Part shown: in pieces, positions 25,594-35,348 of the stretch
Position numbering within the stretch: the stretch's first letter is position 1
How the letters are laid out: each line of letters starts with the position of its first letter
NCBI GenBank assembly: GCA_003931895.1
Contig: RRZV01000088.1
Span: forward strand, 1 to 59,308
Source of the DNA: Mesohalobacter salilacus
GTDB taxonomy: Bacteria > Bacteroidota > Bacteroidia > Flavobacteriales > Flavobacteriaceae
DNA length: 59,308 nucleotides
Direction: 5' to 3'
Translations under genes and position numbers: made by a program
Notes under the pieces: generated by a model
What the model was told of the DNA's origin: nothing
Databases searched by the model: none
The model's input: only the letters and a program-made list of their open reading frames with translations

Positions 25594-27489
25594 TTACTCT
25601 TCTACGTCTTTTTCAGAAATTTGTTTTTCACTCTTCAGCGAATCTTCCTGTGTAATTTTTTGAGATTTTGCTGATTCTATTTCTTTCCCCATATAGACCA
25701 ATTTGCATTCGTCATCAACATCTATTTCATCACTATCTGAAGGGATAATTTCTAATACACCTTCTTTGGTTTTTATAAAAATAGGGATCACATCAGGATC
25801 GGCTTTTGTGATTTCAATTAAACCATTATAGTGATCTTGAGAATTAATTTCGGTTTCGTGAATTTCTGGGTATCGTCTTGAGAGATTGACTAACTTGATG
25901 TAATCATCGGTGTGAGAAAACAGTCCATCTTCGGGGTTGTCTTCAGGATCATTCATTTCTTCAGGCGATATCACTCTAAAGGTTCCGTTTTCGCCAAATT
26001 CTTTTTGGAAATTTTCTATAGCTTTTCGGTTGATAGAGTTGTTGCCTGTCAAAGCCATAAGATAACCAATATCGCTTAATTCGAGATTGTCTTGAAGATC
26101 ATCAGAAAAAATATTTGCCGTAAAGGCATCTAAGCCCATTTTTTTGGCTTCTTCTATGTTGTTTTGGTTATTGTCAACAACGACGACATGTCTATCATTT
26201 TCTTTAAGGTATTTGGCAATGATTCTTGAAAAAGAAGAAGAGCCTACAATTAGTATACCGCTAGAATTTTTAAGAAATACTCCTACTAGTTTCGCGAAAG
26301 GCCTTGCCGTTGTAGCATTGAGTAAAACTGTTCCCAGAACAATCAAAAAGACTAAAGGGGTGATATATTCTGCACCATCTACGCCTTTACTGACGAGTTT
26401 TATTCCAAAAAGCGAAGCAATACCAGCGGCTACAATACCTCTCGGGCCAACCCAACTGATAAATAGTTTTTCGTTGAACTTTAAATTTGAGTTTATACTG
26501 CTCAAAAACACACCCATAGGCCGAATTAAAAAGACAATGACGAGAAAAAGATAAAGCGATTTTAAGTTGTAAACCAACAATAAATCTTCATAATTGATAT
26601 TTGCCGCCAGTAGGATAAAAAGAATACTGATTAATAAAACACTTAAAGATTCTTTGAAATACAATAAGTCTTTAAGGTTGGGTAAATTGGAATTGCCCAT
26701 AATAATCCCCATGACAACTACTGCCAATAAACCGCTTTCGTGAGCAAAAGTATCTGCTAATACAAAGACGCCTAAAACAGCAGCTAAAGTGACCACATTC
26801 AACAAGTAATGCGGAATGATTTTTTTCTTAATTAGATATGAAAGACCGTGGGCAAACGTAAATCCAAAACTAAACCCAAATAGCACGACTTTACCAAAAT
26901 CAATCAAAGCTTTAGAAGAATATTCCGCTCCAGCGCCAGCATTGATAAATTCAAAAACCAATACGGCAAATAGAGCCCCAATAGGGTCAATTAAAATACC
27001 TTCCCATTTTAAAATGGCAGCGATGTCTCTTTTAAGGGGAATATTCCTGAGAATAGGTGTAATTACAGTAGGTCCAGTAACAATAATCAAAGCCGAAAAT
27101 AATAAAGAAATTTTCCAAGATAAACCAAATATAAAATGAGCGGCTATGCCCGCACCAACAAAAGTGATGATTACAGCTATGCTAATTAACTTACCAATGA
27201 CACTACTGACATTTAAGATTTCGCCGCGTTTCAGTGTTAATCCACCTTCAAATAAAATAACCCCAATGGCTAGTGACACAAAATAGTATAAACTCTCACC
27301 TGGGAAAAGCCCATTTTCACCATTCCATACAGGTTCAATAAACTTTGAGCCGTCTTCAGTATATAAAGTGGCTAAGGGACCAACGGCTAAACCAATTAAT
27401 ATTAAAGGTAAAATAGCTGGAATCTTAAAACGCCAAGCCACCCACTGAGCGATAATACCAAATATAATGATTGAAGCTAATTCTAACAT
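25594..27489 (-). CDS. CPA1-type sodium:proton antiporter with TrkA domains
   Basis: A 631-residue inner-membrane antiporter. About twelve hydrophobic helices cover residues 1-400, with the aspartate-bearing core around WEGILIDPIGALFA, followed by a cytosolic Rossmann-like TrkA-N domain (ILIVGSSSFSRIIAKYL) and a TrkA-C-like region near 520-600. The acidic C-terminal tail has no domain that I recognise. I chose the ATG at 27487-27489 because MLELASIIIFG begins the first helix; the open frame extends 14 residues further. It likely exports Na+ (or K+) against H+. It is divergent from the MBL gene and upstream of dprA. Confidence 0.9.
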   Translation of the reverse strand: MLELASIIIFGIIAQWVAWRFKIPAILPLILIGLAVGPLATLYTEDGSKFIEPVWNGENGLFPGESLYYFVSLAIGVILFEGGLTLKRGEILNVSSVIGKLISIAVIITFVGAGIAAHFIFGLSWKISLLFSALIIVTGPTVITPILRNIPLKRDIAAILKWEGILIDPIGALFAVLVFEFINAGAGAEYSSKALIDFGKVVLFGFSFGFTFAHGLSYLIKKKIIPHYLLNVVTLAAVLGVFVLADTFAHESGLLAVVVMGIIMGNSNLPNLKDLLYFKESLSVLLISILFILLAANINYEDLLLVYNLKSLYLFLVIVFLIRPMGVFLSSINSNLKFNEKLFISWVGPRGIVAAGIASLFGIKLVSKGVDGAEYITPLVFLIVLGTVLLNATTARPFAKLVGVFLKNSSGILIVGSSSFSRIIAKYLKENDRHVVVVDNNQNNIEEAKKMGLDAFTANIFSDDLQDNLELSDIGYLMALTGNNSINRKAIENFQKEFGENGTFRVISPEEMNDPEDNPEDGLFSHTDDYIKLVNLSRRYPEIHETEINSQDHYNGLIEITKADPDVIPIFIKTKEGVLEIIPSDSDEIDVDDECKLVYMGKEIESAKSQKITQEDSLKSEKQISEKDVEE

Positions 27490-27584
27490 AGACTTAATTG
27501 AGTGGTTAAAAATAGCATAATTCAATGACAATCAAAGCAAGTTGAGAGAGATTTATTATCTTGCATGCCCTATCAAATTGACCT

Positions 27585-28442
27585 ATGAAATTATATTCTA
27601 TCGAAACTGGAAATTTTAAATTAGATGGTGGGGCTATGTTTGGTGTGGTCCCTAAAACACTTTGGTCTAGAACTAATCCTGCCGATAACAACAATATGAT
27701 AGACATTGCCGCTACGAGTTTGCTCATTGAAGATGGCGATAAACTCATTCTTATCGATACGGGTTTAGGCAACAAACAAAGCGAAAAGTTTTTTAAATAT
27801 TACTATCGTTGGGGTAACCACAGTCTGGATAAATCATTGAAGCAACACGGTTTTCATCAGGATGATATCACAGACGTGTTTATGACCCATTTACATTTTG
27901 ACCATTGTGGCGGAAGTGTGCAATGGAATAAAGATCGAACAGGTTACCAGCCCGCTTTTAAAAATGCCAAATTTTGGACTAACCAAGAACATTGGGATTG
28001 GGCAACAAACCCTAATGATAGAGAGAAGGCATCTTTTTTAAAAGAAAATTTATTACCGATGCAAGAATCAGGTCAGCTCTTTTTTTTAGAACGGCAAAAC
28101 CAAAGAGAATTTTACAAAGAACTGAATTTTGAAGTCTTATTTGTTGACGGACACACCGATAAACAAATGATTCCAGTAATCAAGTATAAAGATAAAACCT
28201 TAGTATTTGCAGCCGATTTACTTCCAACTGCAGGTCACGTGCCTTTGCCATTTGTGATGGGTTATGATACCAGACCTTTGTTGACTTTAAAAGAGAAAAA
28301 AGCTTTTTTAAACGAAGCTGCTGATAAAAACTATTATCTTTTTTTAGAACACGATGCCCATAACGAAATTATCAATCTTAAACACACTGAAAAAGGTGTG
28401 AGACATAACCAAACCTTTAATTTTAACGAATTATTTAACTAA
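27585..28442 (+). CDS. MBL-fold metallo-hydrolase
   Basis: A 285-residue metallo-beta-lactamase-fold hydrolase. The metal site is THLHFDHCGG with H102, H104, D106 and H107; further ligands are in VDGHTDKQM and in FAADLLPTAGH, and a late histidine is in LEHDAHNE. It has no signal peptide. The layout resembles the lactonase-like/AttM group, but specificity is not readable. It precedes the S8 protease lipoprotein gene by ten bases and both are probably on one transcript. Confidence 0.88.
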   Translation: MKLYSIETGNFKLDGGAMFGVVPKTLWSRTNPADNNNMIDIAATSLLIEDGDKLILIDTGLGNKQSEKFFKYYYRWGNHSLDKSLKQHGFHQDDITDVFMTHLHFDHCGGSVQWNKDRTGYQPAFKNAKFWTNQEHWDWATNPNDREKASFLKENLLPMQESGQLFFLERQNQREFYKELNFEVLFVDGHTDKQMIPVIKYKDKTLVFAADLLPTAGHVPLPFVMGYDTRPLLTLKEKKAFLNEAADKNYYLFLEHDAHNEIINLKHTEKGVRHNQTFNFNELFN

Positions 28443-28452
28443 ATATTAAACC

Positions 28453-30141
28453 ATGACACTTAGACACATTACCTCAGCTTCTAGTTTAGCTCTTAGCGCC
28501 TTGCTCATGCTAAGCTGTGGGTCAACTGGCCCAAAAATTGTTTCAACACCAATTGCAAACATAGACACACAACCCCGTAAAACGACAGAGCTTACAGAAG
28601 ACCAAAAACAATCTTGGGCACATTATGACCTGGTTAGCGATACCATCCCAGGAATGAGCGTGGAAAAAGCCTACAATGAAGTCATCAAAGATTACGAAGG
28701 TAAAAATGTAATTGTTGCTGTTCTTGATAGTGGAATTGATATCAAACACGAAGATTTAAGCCCAGTGATTTGGATTAACAAGGATGAAGTAGCTGATAAT
28801 AATGTTGATGACGACAAAAACGGTTATGTTGACGATGTTCACGGGTGGAATTTTCTTGGCGATATTGTCGGCGAAAACTTAGAAATGACGAGAATCATTA
28901 AGGCTCACCGCGGTAAATTTGAAGGCAAAACTGCTGACCAAATTCCATCTACTCAAAAAGACAACTTTGAGCTTTACAAAAAAGCAAAAGCTGAATACGA
29001 CAAAGAAGTCCAAGAAACACAAGCCAGATTAACCCAATACCAAGGTCTCTTACAACAGCTTAACGCATCAAATGCGGCTGTGAGCAAAGCCTTAGGTAAA
29101 GAAAAATTCACCAAAGAAGAAGTAGTTGCGATGAAAACTGAAACTGAAAGTCTTCAACAAAGCAAACAATTTTTACTTTATATGATGAATAACGTTGGCG
29201 ATGATATAGAAGAAGCTAAAAAGCAAATCTCAGGAGGAGTAGATTACTTCAAGGGTAGAATGGATACGCATTTTAATTTAGATAAAAACTTTAGAGCAGA
29301 GAATCTTGGCGATAATCCCGATGATATGTCAACAAAATATTATGGGAATGGCGATGTCAGCGGTCCAGACCCTAAAAAAGAAGACGCTCGTCACGGCACT
29401 CACGTTGCAGGTATTATTGGAGCTGTTAGAAATAACGGTCTTGGTATGAAAGGCGTAGCAGAAAATGTAACCATTATGCCAATTAGAGCAGTTCCAGACG
29501 GAGATGAATACGACAAAGATATAGCTCTCGGTATTCGCTATGCGGTTGATAATGGGGCGAAAATTATTAATACAAGCTTTGGAAAATATTACTCAACTCA
29601 TCCAGATTGGGTTATAGATGCCATTAAATACGCAGCAGATAGTGACGTGTTGATTGTGAACGCTGCAGGAAATGAAGGTTTAAATTTAGATGAAAACCGT
29701 GTTTATCCTAACGACGAATGGCCAGGACAGACTCAAGAAATTGCTGATAATTTCATCAACGTTGGTGCAATGACATCTGAATATGGTTCAAATATGATTG
29801 CAAGTTTTTCGAACTACGGTCAAGGCAGCGTCGATGTGTTTGCTCCAGGATCAGGCATCTACGCAACAGTGCCAAACAATGAATACGAATATTTATCTGG
29901 AACATCTATGGCTTCACCAAATGTCGCTGGTGTGGCGGCTGTTATTCGCTCTTTGTTTCCTAAACTAACAGCTGCTCAGGTCAAAACAGTTATTTTAGAT
30001 AGCGGTTTATCTCCAAATGCTGATGTGATTTTAAGCGGTGATTCAAGTAAAGTTAAACCTTTTGCTGAAATTTCTGAAACGGGTAATATGGTTAACCTTT
30101 ACAATGCTATTATTTTAGCAAGCAAAATGAGTAAGTCTTAA
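28453..30141 (+). CDS. S8 family subtilisin-like protease, lipoprotein
   Basis: A 562-residue serine protease with a lipoprotein signal (LALSALLMLSCGS, Cys22). The catalytic triad is D92 (VAVLDSGID), H314 (RHGTHVAG) and S485 (GTSMASPN). The spacing D92 to H314 is 222 residues, far longer than in classical subtilisins; the insertion (about residues 115-295) is mostly charged and helical. Family members in Bacteroidota often carry such insertions. It follows the MBL gene by ten bases and is closed by a terminator at 30170-30200. It probably sits on the periplasmic face or the surface. Confidence 0.9.
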   Translation: MTLRHITSASSLALSALLMLSCGSTGPKIVSTPIANIDTQPRKTTELTEDQKQSWAHYDLVSDTIPGMSVEKAYNEVIKDYEGKNVIVAVLDSGIDIKHEDLSPVIWINKDEVADNNVDDDKNGYVDDVHGWNFLGDIVGENLEMTRIIKAHRGKFEGKTADQIPSTQKDNFELYKKAKAEYDKEVQETQARLTQYQGLLQQLNASNAAVSKALGKEKFTKEEVVAMKTETESLQQSKQFLLYMMNNVGDDIEEAKKQISGGVDYFKGRMDTHFNLDKNFRAENLGDNPDDMSTKYYGNGDVSGPDPKKEDARHGTHVAGIIGAVRNNGLGMKGVAENVTIMPIRAVPDGDEYDKDIALGIRYAVDNGAKIINTSFGKYYSTHPDWVIDAIKYAADSDVLIVNAAGNEGLNLDENRVYPNDEWPGQTQEIADNFINVGAMTSEYGSNMIASFSNYGQGSVDVFAPGSGIYATVPNNEYEYLSGTSMASPNVAGVAAVIRSLFPKLTAAQVKTVILDSGLSPNADVILSGDSSKVKPFAEISETGNMVNLYNAIILASKMSKS

Positions 30142-30169
30142 AATTTAAAATAAGATTATAAAATTTTCT

Positions 30170-30200
30170 AAACCCTGTTACTAAAGTACCAGGGTTTTTT
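30170..30200 (+). terminator. Rho-independent terminator after the S8 protease gene
   Basis: AAACCCTG and CAGGGTTT arms, extended by TAC/GTA with one mismatch, enclose a four-base loop and end in a T-run. It is placed 28 bases after the stop codon. Confidence 0.85.
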
Positions 30201-30223
30201 AATATTTAACAAAATTTATATTT

Positions 30224-32041
30224 ATGAAAAAATTAGTTTTAATAACACTTTTATTAATTGTAAATGTGGCTTTTGCTCAAAACACCAATTCTTATTGGCA
30301 GCAACATGTTGATTACACCATGGAAATTGATATGGATGTCAAAGTGCACCAATATAAAGGTCAACAAGAGTTAGTTTATACCAATAATTCGCCAGACACC
30401 CTTCAAAAAGTGTTTTATCACTTGTATTTTAACGCCTTTCAACCTGAAAGTGAAATGGATGTGCGCTCTAGAACTATAAAAGATCCAGACCCAAGAGTTG
30501 GCGATAGAATTTCAAAATTAAAAGAAGATGAAATTGGCTACATCAATGTAAACTCCTTAAAGCAAAACAATAAAATCTTAGATTATAAAGTGGAAGGCAC
30601 GGTTTTAGAAGTTGAGCTTGACCAGCCGATTTTGCCTGGCCAAAGCACAACATTTAATATGAAGTTTGATGCTCAAGTGCCTTTGCAAATCAGACGCTCA
30701 GGCCGAGATAACAAAGAAGGTATTGCTTATTCTATGACACAATGGTATCCAAAAATGGCTGAATACGACTTTGAAGGTTGGCACGCCGATCCTTATATCG
30801 GTCGTGAATTTCACGGCGTTTGGGGCGATTTTGATGTCAAAATCACTATTGATAAAGATTATATTTTGGGTGGCTCAGGCTATCTTCAAAACCCCAATGA
30901 AATTGGGTATGGTTACGAAGATGAAGGCGTAAAAGTAAAACGCAAAGGCAAGACCCTAACATGGCATTTTGTCGCCCCAAAAGTTCATGACTTTACATGG
31001 GCAGCCGACCCAGATTATATTCACGATAAATTGGTTGCAGAAGACGGCACTGTTTTACATTTTTTATATCAAGACGATAAAAAAATTAAGGAAAATTGGA
31101 AGAAACTTCAACCTAAAGCAGAAGAAATTCTAGCTTACTTTAATGAAAATATTGGTCCTTATCCTTACGATCAATATTCTATTATTCAAGGCGGTGACGG
31201 CGGTATGGAGTACGCCATGTGTACATTAATAACGGGCGAACGTTCGTTTGGGAGTTTGTTTGGCGTAACTGCTCACGAGATGGCACACGCTTGGTTTCAA
31301 CATCTTTTGGCAACCAATGAAGCTCAACATGAATGGATGGATGAAGGTTTTACAACTTACATTTCTACGCTAGCTGAAAACGAGATTATGCAACAAGAGA
31401 AAGACAACCCATTAGCGAGAACCTATCAAGGGTATTTTCAGTTAGCAAAATCAGGTATAGAACAACCACAAACCACTCATGCCGACAGATATAAACGCAA
31501 TGCAGCTTACGGAATTTCAGCGTATTCCAAAGGCGCAGTATTTTTAAGCCAGCTGGGTTATATTATCGGTGAAGACAATCTTAAACAAACGCTTAAACGA
31601 TATTATGATGTGTGGAAATTTAAGCACCCAACACCAAATGATTTCATAAGAATCGCTGAAAAAGTATCTGGCGCAGAATTAAGTTGGTATCTCCACGATT
31701 GGACTATGACTACCAATGTTGTAGATTATGCAATAAAAGACCTGAGAGTGGCAGATAATGCTACAATTGTAACCTTAGAACGCCTCGGTTTAACTCCAAT
31801 GCCCATTGAAGTTGAAGTGACTTATAGTACAGGTGAAACGGAAATGTTTTATATTCCTTTACGTATCATGCGTTGGGAAAAGTCAGATTTTGAAAATACA
31901 GTAGACGACTGGGCGTGGGCTTACCCGACCTATGATTTAGAAATTCCAACACGTCAATATACTGTAAAATCTATTGAAATAGATCCCAGTCAAAAAATGG
32001 CTGATGTCAATAGAGATAATAATGCTTTAAATCAAAAATAA
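30224..32041 (+). CDS. M1 family zinc metallopeptidase, exported (second copy)
   Basis: A 605-residue gluzincin with a signal peptide (MKKLVLITLLLIVNVAFAQ). The zinc site is H351-EMA-H355 with E374 18 residues after the second His, in WMDEG. The exopeptidase motif is seen as GGDGGMEYAM. It is about 160 residues shorter than the M1 protein at 19954-22260 and is a divergent paralog, not a recent duplicate. It begins just after a terminator, so it should have its own promoter, though I do not see a consensus -7 box. Confidence 0.92.
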   Translation: MKKLVLITLLLIVNVAFAQNTNSYWQQHVDYTMEIDMDVKVHQYKGQQELVYTNNSPDTLQKVFYHLYFNAFQPESEMDVRSRTIKDPDPRVGDRISKLKEDEIGYINVNSLKQNNKILDYKVEGTVLEVELDQPILPGQSTTFNMKFDAQVPLQIRRSGRDNKEGIAYSMTQWYPKMAEYDFEGWHADPYIGREFHGVWGDFDVKITIDKDYILGGSGYLQNPNEIGYGYEDEGVKVKRKGKTLTWHFVAPKVHDFTWAADPDYIHDKLVAEDGTVLHFLYQDDKKIKENWKKLQPKAEEILAYFNENIGPYPYDQYSIIQGGDGGMEYAMCTLITGERSFGSLFGVTAHEMAHAWFQHLLATNEAQHEWMDEGFTTYISTLAENEIMQQEKDNPLARTYQGYFQLAKSGIEQPQTTHADRYKRNAAYGISAYSKGAVFLSQLGYIIGEDNLKQTLKRYYDVWKFKHPTPNDFIRIAEKVSGAELSWYLHDWTMTTNVVDYAIKDLRVADNATIVTLERLGLTPMPIEVEVTYSTGETEMFYIPLRIMRWEKSDFENTVDDWAWAYPTYDLEIPTRQYTVKSIEIDPSQKMADVNRDNNALNQK

Positions 32042-32081
32042 TTGTATATTACAAACTAGTTTAACCTTAAACCTTTTAATC

Positions 32082-32660
32082 ATGAAACGTAATTTAATTA
32101 TTGCAGGAGCTTTATCATTATCATTGCTATCTTCAAGTTGCTTAGGCTCTTTTAACGCTTTTAACAATTTAAAAGACTGGAATATGCAGGTGTCTAACTC
32201 AAAATTTGTCAATAATGCTATTTTTTGGGGCTTAAATATTATTCCTGTTTACGGGCTTTTCTTTTTAGGAGATGCAATCATTTTTAATGTTTTAGAATTC
32301 TGGACAGGTAGTAACCCTATCGCTATGGCTGAAGGTGAGACGGAGACGCAAATTGCCAATATAGATGGACAAAAAGTTAAAATGACTGCTCAGAAAAACC
32401 AATTTAAAATTGAAGTTTTAGAAGGTGATGACCAAGGCAAAATTGTTGAAATGGTTTATACACCAGAAAACCAAACTTGGAACGCTAAAGACGGTGATAA
32501 ACTCATCAAATTAGCGAGCTTTAAAAATGGTTTCTATATGGTTTACACGCCAAGTGGTGAGCAAATTAAACTCGACGCAAACGCTACTCAAGACCACAAT
32601 AATTTACTTTTAAATCAAAAAATAGAGACTTACCAAAAAAGCCTTTGGGCTAAACAATAA
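32082..32660 (+). CDS. DUF3332 family lipoprotein
   Basis: A 192-residue lipoprotein (lipobox SSSCLG). The segment NLKDWNMQVSNSKFVNNAIF followed by a hydrophobic stretch with IIPVYGLFFLGDAI and EFWTGSNPI is typical of the DUF3332 family. The second half is a beta-rich domain (KVKMTAQKNQFKIEVLEGDD). Function unknown. It lies 40 bases after the M1 gene and ends at a strong terminator, so the two may be co-transcribed. Confidence 0.8.
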   Translation: MKRNLIIAGALSLSLLSSSCLGSFNAFNNLKDWNMQVSNSKFVNNAIFWGLNIIPVYGLFFLGDAIIFNVLEFWTGSNPIAMAEGETETQIANIDGQKVKMTAQKNQFKIEVLEGDDQGKIVEMVYTPENQTWNAKDGDKLIKLASFKNGFYMVYTPSGEQIKLDANATQDHNNLLLNQKIETYQKSLWAKQ

Positions 32661-32681
32661 GTTTCAAAGACTTAATTATTT

Positions 32682-32717
32682 AAGCGGCTTGGTTTTTCAA
32701 TCAAGCCGTTTTTTTAT
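32682..32717 (+). terminator. Rho-independent terminator after the DUF3332 gene
   Basis: AAGCGGCTTG pairs with CAAGCCGTTT around a ten-base loop and is followed by a run of seven or more Ts. It is one of the two strongest hairpins of this kind in the window. Confidence 0.9.
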
Positions 32718-32800
32718 TAGTTTTATCAAATCGTTAAACTTTTCTGTGTTTTTGCTGTCATAATACTAATACAGGAAGTATAATCCTAAAAATTTATCAT

Positions 32801-35290
32801 ATGCAAAGTAGAATGATCATGTTACTCTTGATAGGTGCAATGACTCTTTCAAGTGTGAGTTGTGGTGTTTTCCAAAACTCTAAAAATGCGAAAGCGGCCA
32901 ACGCTCCAAAGAAAAAACCAAGTAAAGACGGTGTTAAGCCATACAGCAAAGTCATAACCAAAGACGCCAAAACGGATAAGGGTTTATTTGCTGTGCATAA
33001 ATTAAAAGACGATTATTATTTTGAAATTCCAGATACCCTATTTGATCGTGAAATGTTAATGGTCACTCGTATTGCTAAAACAGCATCTGGACTTGGATTC
33101 GGTGGAGGAAAGCAAAACGAACAAGTTTTGAGATGGAGCAAAAAAGGGGATAAAGTTTACCTTAAAGTTGTCTCTTATGAAGTGTATGCCAATGATTCTC
33201 TACCCATTCATGAGGCTGTAAAAAACTCTAATTTCGAACCTATCTTATATGGATTTGATGTTGAAGCTTATAAAAAAGACTCCATTCATAACAACACCGT
33301 TATCAATGCCACAAAATTATTTGAAGAAGATGTCAAAGCTATAGGCCTTCAGCAAAGCAGAAGACGAAATTATAAAGTGTCAAGATTGGACAAGTCTCGT
33401 TCTTATATTGATACCATTAGAAGTTATCCTGAAAATATTGAAATAAGACACGTTAAAACTTATAATGCTAGTAATCCGCCTTCAAATAGTAGCACTAGCA
33501 GTATGTCATTAATGTTTAGTAACTCTATGGTCTTGCTTCCAAAAGTTCCTATGCAACGTCGCTATTTTGATCAACGCGTCGGTTGGTTTACCTCTAGCCA
33601 GACCGATTACGGTTTAGATGTTCAAAAGTCTAAAACGGTTAGATATCTCGATCGATGGCGATTAGAAGTTAAAGATGAAGATATTGAAAAATATAAGCGT
33701 GGGGAGTTAGTAGAACCTAAAGAGCCTATTGTTTATTATATTGATAGGGCTACGCCTGAAAAATGGAGAAAATACATCAAGCAGGGTATTGAAGACTGGC
33801 AAGTGGCTTTTGAAGAGGCTGGTTTTAAAAACGCAATAATAGCCAAAGACCCACCAAGCAAAGAAGAAGATCCTGACTGGAGTCCTGAAGATGCGAGATA
33901 TTCTGTAGTACGTTATTTAGCTTCACCAATTCCAAATGCCAATGGTCCACACGTGAGTGACCCACGATCAGGTGAAATTTTAGAATCGGATATCAATTGG
34001 TACCACAACGTGATGACTTTATTGAGAAACTGGTTTTTTGTTCAGACTGCAGCCATTAATCCTGAAGCCCGTGGCGTTGAGTTTAAAGATGAAATTATGG
34101 GCAGGTTAATACGCTTTGTTTCAGCACATGAAGTAGGCCATACTTTAGGTTTGCCACACAATATGGGTAGTAGTGTAGCCTATAAAGTTGAAGATTTACG
34201 CGATCCTGAATTTACTCAAAAATATGGGACTGCACCTTCTATCATGGATTACGCACGTTTTAATTATATCGCTCAACCTGGTGACGGCAATGTATCCTTA
34301 ATGCCAGATGTAGGGCCTTATGACAAATATGCTATAAAATGGGGTTACAAACCTATTATTGGAAAATCTGGTAAAGATGAAAAACCAGTTTTAGACCAAT
34401 GGATTTTAGAAAAAGCAGACGATCCTAAATATCGTTTTGGAAGTCAGCAAATTGGGGGAGTCATTGACCCCAGTTCTCAAACTGAGGACTTAGGAGATGA
34501 TAGCATGAAAGCGAGTGAATATGGTATAGAAAACTTGAAACGCATTGTTCCAAACTTAATCGTTTGGACATCAGAAAAAGGCAAAAATTATGAAGACTTA
34601 GAAGACTTATACGGCCAAGTTGTTGGTCAGTATAGACGCTATATGGGTCATGTTACGGCTAATATTGGTGGCGTTTATGAATACTATAAAACTTATGACC
34701 AAGCTGGAGCGGTTTATCAGCATGTGCCAAGAGATAAACAAGTTCGTGCTATGGTATTTTTGCACGAGCAATTATTTGAAACACCAGAATGGATGTTAGA
34801 TGAAGACATTTTTAATAAAATTCAATTTGATGGTTATTTGGAGCAATTGCGCAGTCTTCAGGAAAGAACAATTGATAATTTATTAGATTTTGGACGTTTT
34901 GCTAGAATGATGGAAAATGAAGAAATCAATGAAGACGCTTATACGCCACTTGAAATGATGCAAGATTTAAGAAAAGGCTTATTTGATGAATTAAAAAATG
35001 GCTCAGAAATTACAAGACCAAGACGTAACTTGCAACGTTCTTACATCACCCGTATGCATGAGTTGATGACAGAAGAACAATCATCATTGCCAGCAAGGTT
35101 TAGACAATTTATAGACAGAAGTAATATCGAAGTTAAAAATTCTGATATTAGACCTTTAGTTAGAGGTGAACTTAAAATCTTAAAACGTAACTTAGAAAGT
35201 GGATTGAGAAGAACTAGAGATACGATGACGCGTTACCACATCGAAGATGCTATAGAACGCATAGATAATATTTTGAATCCAAAAGAATAA
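32801..35290 (+). CDS. Zinc-dependent metalloprotease, DUF5117/DUF5118 type, lipoprotein
   Basis: An 829-residue metzincin-like protease. The N-terminus is a lipoprotein signal (SSVSCGVF) followed by a lysine-rich linker. The zinc-binding motif is H443-EVG-H447 and H453 (HEVGHTLGLPH), with a Met-turn-like SIMDYARF about 40 residues later. The order of the DUF5118-like N-terminal region (KPYSKVITKDAKTDKGLF), DUF5117-like middle and catalytic domain matches a Bacteroidota family of about 800 residues. Substrate unknown; export and lipidation place it at the envelope or surface. Confidence 0.92.
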   Translation: MQSRMIMLLLIGAMTLSSVSCGVFQNSKNAKAANAPKKKPSKDGVKPYSKVITKDAKTDKGLFAVHKLKDDYYFEIPDTLFDREMLMVTRIAKTASGLGFGGGKQNEQVLRWSKKGDKVYLKVVSYEVYANDSLPIHEAVKNSNFEPILYGFDVEAYKKDSIHNNTVINATKLFEEDVKAIGLQQSRRRNYKVSRLDKSRSYIDTIRSYPENIEIRHVKTYNASNPPSNSSTSSMSLMFSNSMVLLPKVPMQRRYFDQRVGWFTSSQTDYGLDVQKSKTVRYLDRWRLEVKDEDIEKYKRGELVEPKEPIVYYIDRATPEKWRKYIKQGIEDWQVAFEEAGFKNAIIAKDPPSKEEDPDWSPEDARYSVVRYLASPIPNANGPHVSDPRSGEILESDINWYHNVMTLLRNWFFVQTAAINPEARGVEFKDEIMGRLIRFVSAHEVGHTLGLPHNMGSSVAYKVEDLRDPEFTQKYGTAPSIMDYARFNYIAQPGDGNVSLMPDVGPYDKYAIKWGYKPIIGKSGKDEKPVLDQWILEKADDPKYRFGSQQIGGVIDPSSQTEDLGDDSMKASEYGIENLKRIVPNLIVWTSEKGKNYEDLEDLYGQVVGQYRRYMGHVTANIGGVYEYYKTYDQAGAVYQHVPRDKQVRAMVFLHEQLFETPEWMLDEDIFNKIQFDGYLEQLRSLQERTIDNLLDFGRFARMMENEEINEDAYTPLEMMQDLRKGLFDELKNGSEITRPRRNLQRSYITRMHELMTEEQSSLPARFRQFIDRSNIEVKNSDIRPLVRGELKILKRNLESGLRRTRDTMTRYHIEDAIERIDNILNPKE

Positions 35291-35315
35291 TTATCTCTCT
35301 AAAATGACTTTAACC

Positions 35316-35348
35316 AAAACAGCCTTAATTTCTAATTAGGGCTGTTTT
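35316..35348. terminator. Bidirectional terminator between the metalloprotease and folP genes
   Basis: AAAACAGCC pairs with GGCTGTTTT, and the inner bases TTAATT/AATTAG extend the stem. A-rich and T-rich flanks on both sides let it serve both convergent genes; the folP stop codon lies within the hairpin. Confidence 0.75.
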
